A DNA stretch of 64,000 nt, taken from NCBI GenBank assembly GCA_016756695.1, contig CP066701.1, positions 4,236,001-4,300,000 of the forward strand. Direction: 5' to 3'. Under the pieces are notes generated by a model that did not search any database, was not told where the DNA came from, and was given only the letters and a program-made list of their open reading frames with translations. The number at the start of each line of letters is the position of its first letter. Positions within the stretch are counted from its first letter, which is position 1. Below, in pieces: positions 1 through 9,006 of the stretch. Made by a program: the position numbers and the translations under genes. Source of the DNA: Heyndrickxia sporothermodurans. GTDB lineage: Bacteria > Bacillota > Bacilli > Bacillales > Bacillaceae_C.

Positions 1-2
1 CA

Positions 3-626
3 TCAACAATTGCTAGTGCAACATCCATTCGTAAAGCGACCTTTGAAGCAAACCAATCAATTAATGGCATTGAGCAATATGTACCTAAAACAACATCAAA
101 TGTTCTTCAAGAATATTATAATGACTATCAAACATTCCACAATTGGGAAATGTATTGGCCGTATCTTCAATATCGACTACTATCCATTGAAGAGACAGAT
201 TTAGCAAATATTTATGAAATTGAGGAAGGGATCGAACACCGATTAAAAAGATATGCAAAGGATGCAGTTAGCTTTCACGATTTTATGCAAAGAGTGAAGA
301 CAAAAAGATATACATGGACAAGAATTCAAAGAATGTGTGTCCATATTTTAACAAATACGAAAAAAAGTGAGATGCTTCGTCATCACAATCATATCGAATA
401 TATTCGACTATTAGGTATGACGGAAAGAGGAAGAATGTATTTAAGCCAAATAAAAAAAGATATAGATGTTCCGCTTATTTCGAAGATTTCTGCCATATCA
501 AGCGAATTGCTCGAACTTGATATTCGTGCATCAAATATTTATTCACAAGGTTTGCAAGAACCATATAGACAGAAAATGTTTAAAACCGAATATGCTCAAC
601 CACCCATTTATATTCATCAAAACTAA
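3..626 (+). CDS. tmcAL: tRNA(Met) cytidine acetate ligase TmcAL (YlbM), 3' part
   Basis: The frame is open from the window edge, so the start lies upstream and about 207 C-terminal residues are visible; B. subtilis YlbM is a little over 400 residues. The family activates acetate with ATP and acetylates the wobble cytidine of elongator tRNA-Met, in the cytosol. The visible part is the helical C-terminal region, with SIRKATFEAN near its start and basic, aromatic-rich segments such as YWPYLQYRLL. The nucleotidyltransferase core lies outside the window. The gene is convergent with ylbL and shares a perfect 12-bp terminator stem with it. Identity rests on sequence resemblance plus the ylbL-ylbM order of Bacillus. 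Confidence 0.85.
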   Translation, partial: STIASATSIRKATFEANQSINGIEQYVPKTTSNVLQEYYNDYQTFHNWEMYWPYLQYRLLSIEETDLANIYEIEEGIEHRLKRYAKDAVSFHDFMQRVKTKRYTWTRIQRMCVHILTNTKKSEMLRHHNHIEYIRLLGMTERGRMYLSQIKKDIDVPLISKISAISSELLELDIRASNIYSQGLQEPYRQKMFKTEYAQPPIYIHQN

Positions 627-636
627 ATAGAAATCA

Positions 637-672
637 CAAAAACCGCTTTTCAAATACTATAAGCGGTTTTTG
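637..672. terminator. Bidirectional terminator between tmcAL and ylbL
   Basis: Perfect 12-bp stem (637-648 with 661-672) around a 12-nt loop. The A/T-rich arms give a U tract on both strands, serving the two convergent genes. Confidence 0.9.
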
Positions 673-679
673 TTTTACG

Positions 680-1720
680 TTATTTTAATGTTTTAAGATA
701 AGCTAACGCATCATCAAAAGTTTTAACAGGAACTATCTTCATTTTTGTTCCAATTTCTTTCCCTGCCTTTAAAGCTTCCTTATAATTAGATTCTATAGTT
801 GGATATTCTTTTTTCATTTCCGGTGTTATTTCATCGTCTGGGGCGAAAAATATATTTGCGCCTTCTTTATCTGCAGCTACTACTTTTTTATCAATTCCAC
901 CAATGCGGCCAACTACCCCATCGGGCTCAATTGTGCCAGTACCTGCAATGCTATACCCTTTTGTTATATCTTCTTTTGTCAGCTGATTATATATTTCCAA
1001 ACTAAACATTAACCCCGCTGACGGACCTCCGATACTTTCTGTATTCATTTTCACTGCAGGATTTGCAATTAGTTCACGATCATCAACTAAACCAATCCCC
1101 ATGCCAATTTTGCCATTAGCATCGTCAAACTTTGCTAGTTGGATGTCGGCTGTTTTTTCTTTATTGTCTCGTACAAATGTTATTTTTATTTGATCTGCAA
1201 CCTTTTTATTCTGAACATATTGAATGAATTTCTCAGACGATTCAAAAGTATGTCCATCCACTTTAATTATTCTGTCGCCAGCCTTTAATACTTTTGCTGC
1301 CGGCATATTCGGGTACACATCGAGCACATATACACCTTTATAATTAAAATGATACGATTTATTCGCTTTATTATACGCTACCTGAATGGCATTATTTTTG
1401 GAAGATTCCATTAAATATAATTGGTAAACATTATATTCCTCTTCCGTTTGTTTTTCATCCCTAACCTCATTTAGCGGGACAATGTCCTCAAATTTCTTTA
1501 TTTTTGCTAATGCATAATCATAAATATTTGCTCTTCCCATACGGACAGTTGTTAACATCAATTTCCCTTTTTCAGGATAGCCGTTTTCGACATGTACATA
1601 TGAATCTAATTCATGTGCCATACCCGGTTTCTCTACATAATAAGGTAATCGATAAAAGAAGAGTGCAATCATTATCACTAAAAATAGAATTAATATACGG
1701 GACCAAATCTTACGTTTCAT
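680..1720 (-). CDS. ylbL: SepM/YlbL family secreted PDZ-Lon serine protease
   Basis: 346 residues. One N-terminal membrane segment (about 7-24) anchors an extracytoplasmic protein. A PDZ domain (about 125-195, with GVYVLDVYPNMPAA) precedes a Lon-type S16 protease domain. The catalytic dyad is visible as Ser234 in GGPSAG and Lys279 in IGGIDKK. Relatives act outside the membrane: streptococcal SepM trims a competence peptide, and Bacillus YlbL is implicated in removing the SOS division inhibitor YneA. The ATG is preceded by GGAAGGTGAG. The gene overlaps the 3' end of ylbK by 11 nt, so the two are probably cotranslated. The dyad is complete, so an active protease is expected. Confidence 0.93.
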   Translation of the reverse strand: MKRKIWSRILILFLVIMIALFFYRLPYYVEKPGMAHELDSYVHVENGYPEKGKLMLTTVRMGRANIYDYALAKIKKFEDIVPLNEVRDEKQTEEEYNVYQLYLMESSKNNAIQVAYNKANKSYHFNYKGVYVLDVYPNMPAAKVLKAGDRIIKVDGHTFESSEKFIQYVQNKKVADQIKITFVRDNKEKTADIQLAKFDDANGKIGMGIGLVDDRELIANPAVKMNTESIGGPSAGLMFSLEIYNQLTKEDITKGYSIAGTGTIEPDGVVGRIGGIDKKVVAADKEGANIFFAPDDEITPEMKKEYPTIESNYKEALKAGKEIGTKMKIVPVKTFDDALAYLKTLK

Positions 1721-2510
1721 TCTGATTTCTCACCTTCCATTCTTCAATCGACTGTTTAATTGCCGGAATATATTTTTTTGTTTCCTCTTCTCCTATCTTA
1801 ATGATTTCTTCAATATTTGTAAAAGCTCTTGAACTATAAAGTGAAACATCCGGTTGGATGAAAAAATCGGATATTGTCTCATAATTTGTCGTATTTTCCA
1901 TTTGTAGTATATCAATACTTTGCATTATGACATCATAAATATTCGTAATTTCTGCATCTCTTTTTACGAATGAAACATCTACTCCAATTATAATGTCGGA
2001 ACCCATATCTTTAACAACCGATACTGGTACCCGATCAATTACGCCACCATCCACTAGTAGTCTGTCGTTTATTTTTTCCGGAACAAAAATTCCCGGTATT
2101 GAGATACTTGCACGTACAGCTTCTGCAACTGAACCCGTTTTGAATATTACTTTTTCACCTTTAATTAAATCGGTCGCTATCACTTGAACAGGAAGCTTTA
2201 AATCTTCAAAATTTTTGTTATGTGTAAAGAGTGTTAAAAATTCTTTGACACGTTTTCCAGATATAAATCCCATCTTTGGAATCGTAAAGTCCAAGAAAAA
2301 TTTTCTTTTAAAAGCTGTCGCTATTTTAATGAGCTGATTCATATTATGTCCTACACCATAAAATGCTGCAACTATTGCCCCCATACTACACCCGGCAAGG
2401 TAATCGATTGAAATATTATTGTCCTCCAATGATTTCAATACGCCTAAATGGGCAAATCCACGTGCACCGCCGGATCCTAAAGCAACTCCGATTTTTGGGT
2501 TACTCAACAC
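1710..2510 (-). CDS. ylbK: Patatin-like phospholipase YlbK (RssA type)
   Basis: 266 residues, normal for the bacterial patatin family. All three signatures are present: the oxyanion-hole motif GSGGARG at 12-18, the nucleophile elbow GCSMG with Ser42, and the catalytic Asp154 in DGG. Patatins hydrolyse acyl ester bonds of lipids; the substrate of this subgroup is not established. The start is GTG, with GAGGTGAT just upstream. The gene overlaps ylbL and is divergent from ylbJ. No signal peptide is seen, so a cytosolic or membrane-peripheral location is inferred. Confidence 0.92.
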   Translation of the reverse strand: MLSNPKIGVALGSGGARGFAHLGVLKSLEDNNISIDYLAGCSMGAIVAAFYGVGHNMNQLIKIATAFKRKFFLDFTIPKMGFISGKRVKEFLTLFTHNKNFEDLKLPVQVIATDLIKGEKVIFKTGSVAEAVRASISIPGIFVPEKINDRLLVDGGVIDRVPVSVVKDMGSDIIIGVDVSFVKRDAEITNIYDVIMQSIDILQMENTTNYETISDFFIQPDVSLYSSRAFTNIEEIIKIGEEETKKYIPAIKQSIEEWKVRNQNET

Positions 2511-2653
2511 ATATCACCTCATACAATGTTTAATGGAAATTTAATATTTACAAACATCATATGGTCTAAAATATTTCTCTATGAGTATATTGATTTATAT
2601 GGGGACAAGTATATTTTAATGGATTCATATGATTAATTAGGGAGGCACATAAC

Positions 2654-3871
2654 TTGATTCAATCAAAACTTAAAACAATATTTTTAGCCCTAGGCGCAAC
2701 ATTAATAGCTATTTCAATGATTATCCTTCCTGTAGAAACATTTGATGCATCAAAACGAGGCTTAACAATATGGTGGGGAACTGTCTTCCCTTCCCTTTTT
2801 CCTTTTTTTGTTATTTCTGAATTATTAATCGGGTTTGGCGTCGTGAAATTTATCGGGGTTATTTTAGAGCCTTTGATGAGGCCATTATTTCGCGTCCCTG
2901 GCGTTGGCGGATTTGCCTGGGCAATGGGAATGGCTTCAGGAAATCCCGCAGGTGCCAAAATTACTGCGAGGCTGAGGGAAGAAAAACAAATATCAAAAAT
3001 TGAAGCGGAGAGACTCGTCTCATTTACAAACTATTCAAGCCCCCTTTTTATTTTTGTTGCTGTATCCGTTGGTTTTTTTCATAATAAAGGTTTAGGAATC
3101 CTTTTTGCGATTGCACATTATTTAGGGAATATTCTCGTAGGATTGATTATGCGCTTCTACGGTTACTCTAAAAAGGAAAAATTAGAAGTAAAAAATAATA
3201 AATTCCGTGTTTGGGAAGCTATCCGCGCTTTACATAGAACGCGTATTGAGGATAAAAGACCGATCGGAAAGCTATTAGGGGACGCAGTCGTTTCTTCGAT
3301 TCATACATTACTCATGATTGGTGGCTTTATCATTTTATTTTCAGTTATTAACCGTTTACTTTTTCATTTACAAATCACAGCACTTTTAGCAAGTGTAATT
3401 AAAGAATTTTTTGCTATTTTACACTTTCCAAATCAGCTAACAATCCCTTTTATTTCGGGATTATTTGAAATTACAATTGGCAGCGATTTAATTAGCCGGG
3501 TAAAAGAATCAACATTACTGCAACAATCCATCCTTACTAGTTTTATACTAGGGTTTGGCGGTTTTAGTATACAGGCCCAGGTAGCCAGCATCCTTGCACA
3601 AACAGATATCCGTTTTAAACCATTCTTTATCGCAAGAATTCTTCACGGATTGTTCGCTGCCATTATCACTTTACTCATATGGGATCCTATTTTTGGAAAA
3701 CAATATGAATCGAATGAATTTCCAATTTCTTTACCGGTATTTCTGCAAAATTCTCATAGTTTCCTTGATAAGTTATTTCAGTGGGGAATCGAATTTGGGC
3801 CAATTATTACTATCTGTTCCTTACTACTATACATTTTCATTTATTCAAGAAGATATGTTTATAAAAAATAG
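2654..3871 (+). CDS. ylbJ: Sporulation integral membrane protein YlbJ
   Basis: 405 residues with about eight to ten hydrophobic segments, the size and character of Bacillus YlbJ. In B. subtilis the gene is transcribed in the mother cell under SigmaE and is needed for spore resistance. The motif GVGGFAWAMGMASGNPAGAK (about 82-101) fits the nucleoside-recognition/gate fold of this family; the transported substrate is unknown. The start is TTG, supported by GGGAGG at 2640-2645. A perfect hairpin overlaps its stop codon. I could not place a convincing SigmaE promoter in the 143-bp gap to ylbK. Confidence 0.93.
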   Translation: MIQSKLKTIFLALGATLIAISMIILPVETFDASKRGLTIWWGTVFPSLFPFFVISELLIGFGVVKFIGVILEPLMRPLFRVPGVGGFAWAMGMASGNPAGAKITARLREEKQISKIEAERLVSFTNYSSPLFIFVAVSVGFFHNKGLGILFAIAHYLGNILVGLIMRFYGYSKKEKLEVKNNKFRVWEAIRALHRTRIEDKRPIGKLLGDAVVSSIHTLLMIGGFIILFSVINRLLFHLQITALLASVIKEFFAILHFPNQLTIPFISGLFEITIGSDLISRVKESTLLQQSILTSFILGFGGFSIQAQVASILAQTDIRFKPFFIARILHGLFAAIITLLIWDPIFGKQYESNEFPISLPVFLQNSHSFLDKLFQWGIEFGPIITICSLLLYIFIYSRRYVYKK

Positions 3872-3892
3872 GAGGACGCCCCTCCTATTTTT

Positions 3893-3893
<1 letters not shown>
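3863..3893. terminator. Bidirectional terminator, ylbJ and coaD
   Basis: 13-bp stem (3863-3875 with 3881-3893), 5-nt loop, A and T tracts on both sides. It overlaps the stop codon of ylbJ and ends at the stop of convergent coaD. Confidence 0.9.
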
Positions 3894-4384
<491 letters not shown>

Positions 4385-4393
4385 TTAATCCCC

Positions 4394-4948
4394 CTATTTA
4401 CCTATACTATAAATTGAAATACCAATCATGCCGTAAACTGCTTCTTTTGTTTTCACTAAATCACCTACAACACTTGGCAACTGTATATCTGAACTACACT
4501 CGCAGACAACGTAACCGCTTTCAGTTAATAATTTGCTATCATTGATTGATTGCAAAAGTGACACAAGTTTTTGCTTTTTATATGGCGGGTCAAGGAATAT
4601 GACATCCAATTTAATATCCCGTTTAATAATGGCTTTTAAAGCTCGTTCAGAATCATTACGATAAAGCTCGCTCTGTTGTTCAAAACCACATTCGCTTATG
4701 TTTGCTTTAATTGTTTGGAATGCATTCATGTCTCGGTCGACAAAGATTACTTTTTCGAGTCCTCTACTTAGCCCTTCAATTCCTAGTCCACCACTGCCGG
4801 CAAATAAATCTAGACCAATTCCTGTTGTAAAATAAGGACCAATCATGTTAAAGATGGCTTCTTTTACTTTATCTGTTGTTGGTCTAGTTTGATTACCCGG
4901 TACAGATTTTAAAATTTTTCCTTTTTTACTACCTGATATCACTCTCAT
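4394..4948 (-). CDS. rsmD: 16S rRNA (guanine(966)-N2)-methyltransferase
   Basis: 184 residues. A class I methyltransferase that methylates G966 of 16S rRNA using S-adenosylmethionine. The SAM-binding loop LDLFAGSGGLG is at 46-56 and the catalytic DPPY motif at 120-123, as expected for base N2/N6 methylation. The ATG is preceded by GGTGAAG. It is the B. subtilis ylbH ortholog and forms an operon with coaD. Upstream and divergent lies the csfG-like RNA, the same neighbour as in B. subtilis. Confidence 0.96.
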   Translation of the reverse strand: MRVISGSKKGKILKSVPGNQTRPTTDKVKEAIFNMIGPYFTTGIGLDLFAGSGGLGIEGLSRGLEKVIFVDRDMNAFQTIKANISECGFEQQSELYRNDSERALKAIIKRDIKLDVIFLDPPYKKQKLVSLLQSINDSKLLTESGYVVCECSSDIQLPSVVGDLVKTKEAVYGMIGISIYSIGK

Positions 4949-5034
4949 CTACTTCACCACATAGTTCTTAAATTTTCCTTACTATCCTACCATATTGTGC
5001 GAATAGGGAAAAGCGAAATTTAAAAAACTGAATG

Positions 5035-5216
5035 TATAATTCTGGAGATGATGGTGATACTTTTATTAGCAACATCATTTAACGATGTTGTTGCCAACCG
5101 CGGAGAAGACTTACGTTTCCCCATAAGTTCTTCCTCCGGTTTCTCCTCTCCCTTTGCCTTCTGTCCTTTTACATAGGATATAGAAGGACCCTGCAGATTT
5201 TTTGCAGGGTTTTTTA
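5035..5216 (+). ncRNA. csfG: Candidate sporulation small RNA CsfG
   Basis: No credible ORF fits this stretch, but it folds into ordered helices on the plus strand: a 7-bp stem (5070-5076 with 5084-5090), a 13-bp stem with two bulges (5101-5113 with 5124-5138) closing a C-rich loop, a free pyrimidine-rich tract (5140-5163), a 6-bp stem (5163-5168 with 5184-5189) and an intrinsic terminator. It sits just upstream of rsmD (ylbH), on the ylbG side, where the conserved forespore RNA CsfG lies in Bacillus. Position and structure are seen; the name is inferred. The 5' end is approximate, and a TATAAT at 5035-5040 could be part of a promoter. SigmaF/SigmaG control is known for csfG, but I could not identify those boxes here. 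Confidence 0.65.
5190..5215 (+). terminator. Intrinsic terminator of the csfG-like RNA
   Basis: Stem CCCTGCA with TGCAGGG followed by TTTTTT at 5210-5215. The T tract lies only on the plus side, which orients the RNA and shows a plus-strand transcript ends here, facing the minus-strand gene fragment at 5227. Confidence 0.85.
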
Positions 5217-5226
5217 TTGTTTATTT

Positions 5227-6213
5227 TTATCTTATTGATATTTGCTTTTCATTTTCATCCACTTTTACATGAAAGAGCTGCTGTAGCCATTTCATATCAA
5301 TATAATACTCTCCGTTTACTTGGATAAATGGATTGGAAAGTAAGCCGTATTTTTCTCCATTATAATCGAATATTTTTTCACCAAAATAAAATGTAAAGTG
5401 GTTATTCTTATTTATTAATCGGACGGATTGATTCCTATTTTCCAATTCAACTTTATAGCCGAGTGATTTAGCTATGTCATTGAATGGTAGAAAGTTTTTC
5501 CCATTTGATCTATGCACATGCAACTTCTTTATTTCTTTTCCTCGAACGAAAATCCTCCTCTGATCAAACAGAACAAATGATTTATTCGGTGCTGAATAGT
5601 GTTTATTCTCCGAAAAAAATCTCGTCCCTAATCCCGTTGCCTTTATTATCAATTGATCTAGTTTATTACTGGTTAACTTTCGTTGATCCATGTTGAAGAT
5701 ACTATTTGAAAAAGAGATAAATTGTTCCTTACTTAACTTGCTTCTAAGTTCCGAATACATAAATTTTGCTTTTTTCGTACCTATAGCTTTATCAATAACG
5801 ATTGAGGCAATAATATCCTTCATCCACTCTTCTTCTTTAGGAAATATGAAATGATTATTTATCGCATTCTTAATGATTTGCTCTTCAAATCCTTTTTTCT
5901 TTACATTATTTTCAATTAATAATGAAGGTGAAAATGTTTGCGGATAATCATGTGTTAAAATAATAACCATTTTATTATTTACTTTTATTTTTTCTAGAGT
6001 GTTAAGTTTTAAATCTGCGAGATTCATAGATTTTTCATAATAAATCGTTAACCAATTATTCACGTTCTTTTTTGTTAACTTTTTTTTATGCCAGAAAAGA
6101 CTGGGTGCTTGTCCATCGTTATCAAAAACAAAATAATTAATATACTTTTTTTTCTTTATCGATGTCGTTTTTGCTGCTGCAATCCATCTTCCGTGCTTAA
6201 ATTGTTTTTCAAT
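5227..6213 (-). pseudogene. Membrane-anchored stalk-domain protein, C-terminal part (split by IS-A)
   Basis: The open frame runs from the IS-A edge to the stop at 5227. A GTG at 6063 could start a 278-residue product, but the frame continues upstream to the element. Removing IS-A and one copy of its AT target repeat joins this frame exactly to the fragment at 12040-12461 (...SKVHLI then EKQFKHG...), rebuilding a protein of about 468 residues. The C-terminal ~100 residues (FLPFNDIAKSLGYKVE..., FIQVNGEYYIDMKWL) resemble the copper amine oxidase N-terminal-like (stalk) domain used at cell surfaces. The middle part I do not recognise. Ligand unknown. The gene is probably inactive, although a C-terminal fragment could still be translated. 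Confidence 0.85.
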
Positions 6214-6302
6214 TGAATGAATTTCATAATTCTTAGCCCTTGTGTATCAAGGGGTTTAAGAGATAAAAAAAGAAGTACCTCCCCAAATCTTGTATAATGG
6301 TA

Positions 6303-6310
6303 GTTGACCA
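6303..6310. repeat. Target-site duplication of IS-B copy 1, left
   Basis: GTTGACCA, repeated exactly at 8727-8734 on the other side of the IS66-type element. An 8-bp repeat is the IS66-family norm. Confidence 0.92.
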
Positions 6311-6393
6311 GTAAGCCCCCATTCAAACAACGCATATAAATGATCAGCACCCCTTAGTACAATAATCGTATCAATTAAGGAGGTGCTTTTCCT

Positions 6394-6585
6394 ATGTCAC
6401 AACAAAAACTAACAATCGTCCCCGTTTCAATACAACCAGAAAAAAATATTATAACATCCACAACTTCGAAAGATCCTTCAAATAGCTTTTGCACAATCAA
6501 AATTGAAGCTGCTGAAATTTCCTTCTTCAACGGCGTAGATGAGCACATCATCCAAACGGTCATGAGGGAGTTGAAAAATCTATGA
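6394..6585 (+). CDS. tnpA: IS66 accessory protein TnpA
   Basis: 63 residues, the small first ORF of the IS66 cassette. It overlaps tnpB by 4 nt (ATGA), the usual translational coupling. The protein is short for the family and its biochemical role in transposition is not well defined. The start follows AAGGAGGTGC, a strong ribosome site. An almost identical frame is present in copy 2. Confidence 0.75.
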   Translation: MSQQKLTIVPVSIQPEKNIITSTTSKDPSNSFCTIKIEAAEISFFNGVDEHIIQTVMRELKNL

Positions 6586-6936
6586 AACATGATTATACCA
6601 GTGTAAAAAACATTTATATTATTTGCGGTAAAACAGATATGAGGAAGGGAATTGATGGATTAGCAACGCTAATTCAAGATTCTTTCGAACTTGATCCATA
6701 TGGAGATTCTATTTTCCTTTTCTCTGGTTGGAGTAAAGACCGTTATAAATGTTTATATTTTGATGGCGATGGTTTCGCCATGCTTTATAAGCGACTAGAT
6801 GGAGGAAAACTTCACTATGGTAAAAGATGAAAATGAAGTACGTAAACTTTCGCAACAGGAGGTTCGCTGGTTGTTAGAAGGGTTGTCCATTCAGCAACCA
6901 AAGGCCATTCAAAAATCACAAAAAGGAGTATTCTAA
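6582..6936 (+). pseudogene. tnpB: IS66 TnpB (Orf2), frameshifted
   Basis: The frame reads MKHDYTSVKNIYIICGKTDM and FLFSGWSKDRYKCLYFDGDGF, the conserved TnpB core, then hits a stop at 6828-6830. The rest (DENEVRKLSQQEVRWLLEG to a TAA at 6934-6936) continues in another frame, so about one extra base lies near 6820-6826. Copy 2 differs at the same spot, with an in-frame TAA. TnpB is required for IS66 transposition, so this copy looks defective unless the indel is an assembly error. Confidence 0.8.
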
Positions 6937-7038
6937 ACAAGCTAGAAATGTTGGTTTATAGCCATTTTCAACTTCGCTTTCTACGTTAAAAATGTTATAA
7001 TATAACTAACTTATGGTGAACGAAAAGTGGTGAAATAA

Positions 7039-8631
7039 ATGGTTAATACTTCTTCCAATAACAAGAATCCATATGGGAAATTAATTCGACTTCTCGAAGA
7101 ACAATTGGCTCATTCAAATCAACAAAACAAAGACTTATCGAAAAAGCTAGATCAATCAACTAAACAGATTGAAGCGCTAACTGAACAAATTCGCCATTTA
7201 ACAAAACTTTTATATGGATCGAAATCCGAAAAATCGAAATACAACGTACCAGATGGGCAAGGCTCATTATTTGATGATGACCCGGCTTTTAGCGAACCTG
7301 AGCACACAGAAGAACAAAGCCAACAGACAATCTCTTATACTGTTGTACGAAAAGTTAAATCAAAAAAACGAAATGATTCCTTGCATGATGGTATTGAAGT
7401 AGAAGCTATTCACCATCATCCGAAAAATACAATCTGTGACTGTTGCCAAGGGCAAATGATTGAAATTGGTAGTACACTTGTACGTGAAGAAGCAAAATTT
7501 ATTCCTGCAAAAATGATGAAAGTACAGCACATTGAACATGCGTATGAATGTAAAGACTGCAAAGTTGATTCATCACAGCCAGCACAAATCAAACGCGGGA
7601 AAGCACCACAACCAGCGATTCAGCGTAGCATCGCAAGTCCTAGCGTACTTGCCAAAGTCATCTATGATAAATTTGCACAATATTTACCTCTTTACCGTCA
7701 GGTAAAGGAATGGAATCGCTATGGACTGAATACCAATGATAAAAACCTATCGAATTGGGTTATCCGTGTAGCACATGATTGGCTGTTACCTGTATACGAA
7801 CGAATGAAAGAGTTGATGATGGCAAAATCGGTTTTGCATGTCGATGAAACATACGGACAAATTATCAACCGATCCGATGGGAAATCTGGCCAAGCCAATG
7901 CGTATAATTGGGTGTTTCGAAGTGTGCCAAGCCAAGGGCCAACAATGACTCTCTTTCAAAGCGCATTATCTCGAGCTCGATCTGTCCTTGAAAGTTTTAT
8001 TGAAGGCTTTTCTGGAACGATTGTGTGTGATGGTTATTCTGCTTATGATAAGTTGGAAGGCGTTAATTTCGCAAATTGTTGGGCGCATGTTCGTCGTTAT
8101 TGGCTGAAAGCTGATAGCAAAAATGGTAGAATCGGTGTGAAATATTGTGATGATTTATATCGACTAGAAAGGCAATTTAAACGTTTGTCTCCGAGTAAAC
8201 GAAGAAAAAAACGTCAAAAGTACTCGAAGCCAATCGTGGAGGAATTCCTTCACTGGGTTGAAACATCACCATTTTACGGAAAAAATGCGTTAGCAAAAGC
8301 AGCTGAATACACATTAAACAGGGCAAATGGACTCAAATTATTCCTGAATGATGGGCGAATTGAAATGGATAATAATCCAGCCGAGAACGCCATCCGTCCC
8401 AACGTTATAGGAAGAAAAAATTGGCTCTTTAGTGTAAGTGAAGCTGGTGCAAAAGCGAATGCCATCTGTTTAAGTATTGCTGAAACTGCCAAAAGTAACG
8501 GCGTTGATTTCTATGAATATATAAAGAAACTTTTTACGGATTTACCAAATCTCGGCGTCCAACAAAACCCTGAAATTTTAGATCAATACATGCCCTGGTC
8601 AAAAATGATTCAGGCAGAATGTAGCAAATAA
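7039..8631 (+). CDS. tnpC: IS66 transposase TnpC
   Basis: 530 residues, full length for IS66 transposases. An N-terminal coiled coil (about 10-62) is followed by a zinc-finger region with CDCCQGQM and CKDC (about 134-178), then the DDE catalytic domain with LHVDETYG, VCDGYSAY and the final acidic position in MDNNPAENAIRP. The start is ATG after AAAGTGGTGAAATAA. Intact here, whereas copy 2 is frameshifted twice. If the tnpB frame is really broken, this transposase may act only in trans. Confidence 0.93.
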   Translation: MVNTSSNNKNPYGKLIRLLEEQLAHSNQQNKDLSKKLDQSTKQIEALTEQIRHLTKLLYGSKSEKSKYNVPDGQGSLFDDDPAFSEPEHTEEQSQQTISYTVVRKVKSKKRNDSLHDGIEVEAIHHHPKNTICDCCQGQMIEIGSTLVREEAKFIPAKMMKVQHIEHAYECKDCKVDSSQPAQIKRGKAPQPAIQRSIASPSVLAKVIYDKFAQYLPLYRQVKEWNRYGLNTNDKNLSNWVIRVAHDWLLPVYERMKELMMAKSVLHVDETYGQIINRSDGKSGQANAYNWVFRSVPSQGPTMTLFQSALSRARSVLESFIEGFSGTIVCDGYSAYDKLEGVNFANCWAHVRRYWLKADSKNGRIGVKYCDDLYRLERQFKRLSPSKRRKKRQKYSKPIVEEFLHWVETSPFYGKNALAKAAEYTLNRANGLKLFLNDGRIEMDNNPAENAIRPNVIGRKNWLFSVSEAGAKANAICLSIAETAKSNGVDFYEYIKKLFTDLPNLGVQQNPEILDQYMPWSKMIQAECSK

Positions 8632-8634
8632 ATG

Positions 8635-8679
8635 AAATAGCCGTAATTCGATTAAAAAAGTCAGAATTTACGGCTATTT
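8635..8679 (+). terminator. Hairpin downstream of IS66 tnpC
   Basis: Perfect 12-bp stem AAATAGCCGTAA with TTACGGCTATTT, 21-nt loop. No strong T tract follows, so it may be a weak terminator or a transcript-stabilising end. Also present in copy 2. Confidence 0.5.
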
Positions 8680-8742
8680 ACGATGCGTACCGAAAGGTAC
8701 ACTTATTTTTTATAATTCGGGCTTACGTTGACCACAAACCAT

Positions 8743-8750
8743 AAAAAGAC
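8743..8750. repeat. Target-site duplication of IS-C, left
   Basis: AAAAAGAC, repeated at 10591-10598. The unoccupied version of this site is present in IS-A copy 2 at about 25300-25308 on the minus strand, which proves the boundaries. Confidence 0.93.
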
Positions 8751-8823
8751 GGTATTGTAAAAAGTTCTATGAAAACTAAATAGTTGTTTAGGTTACTTTC
8801 CATTTATTAGGTGGGGAGCTCCC

Positions 8824-8973
8824 GCAATCGCTCTTGACAAACACGCCAATGGTTTGATCCAAGGTTAACAAGGGCGAAGGGGACAAAAAGAAGGCATACC
8901 AAATAAGCCCTTGGTATTTTCATTTTAAACCATTGGCAAGTTCGGTTTGTCAAGAGTTCGCTCCGCCGATTGC
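8824..8973. other. Multi-helix structured region at the left end of IS-C
   Basis: Four nested helices can be drawn: GCAATCG with CGATTGC (8824-8830/8967-8973), CTCTTGACAAAC with GTTTGTCAAGAG (8831-8842/8945-8956), GCCAATGGTTT with AAACCATTGGC (8845-8855/8927-8937) and CAAGGGC with GCCCTTG (8869-8875/8907-8913). No credible ORF explains it. It lies 3' of the transposase gene. Function unknown. Confidence 0.7.
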
Positions 8974-9006
8974 TAAATTTGTCCAAGGGCTCTGCTAAAC
9001 AAAAAG

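Larger units (their letters stand above)
6311..8726 (+). mobile_element. IS-B copy 1: IS66-family insertion sequence
   Basis: 2416 bp bounded by GTAAGCCC inverted ends, the expected IS66-type GTAAGC terminus, and flanked by 8-bp GTTGACCA repeats. It carries the standard order tnpA, tnpB, tnpC. A stem-loop (8635-8646 with 8668-8679) follows tnpC. It lies inside IS-A. The same element at the identical IS-A position in copy 2 shows the insertion predates duplication of the pile. Confidence 0.93.

Noticed and set aside
1504-1725. Plus-strand ORFs overlapping ylbL, and many similar ORFs across ctaD, pycA, pdh and typA
   Set aside because: They lie antisense to well-supported genes, lack ribosome sites and have low-complexity translations.
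2584-2633. SigmaE promoter for ylbJ
   Set aside because: CATATGAT at 2626 is too close to the ribosome site and its -35 spacing is wrong.
5001-5030. SigmaG-type promoter for the csfG-like RNA (GAATA at 5001)
   Set aside because: No -10 CATnnTA lies at the right distance, so the match is not strong enough to report as a site.
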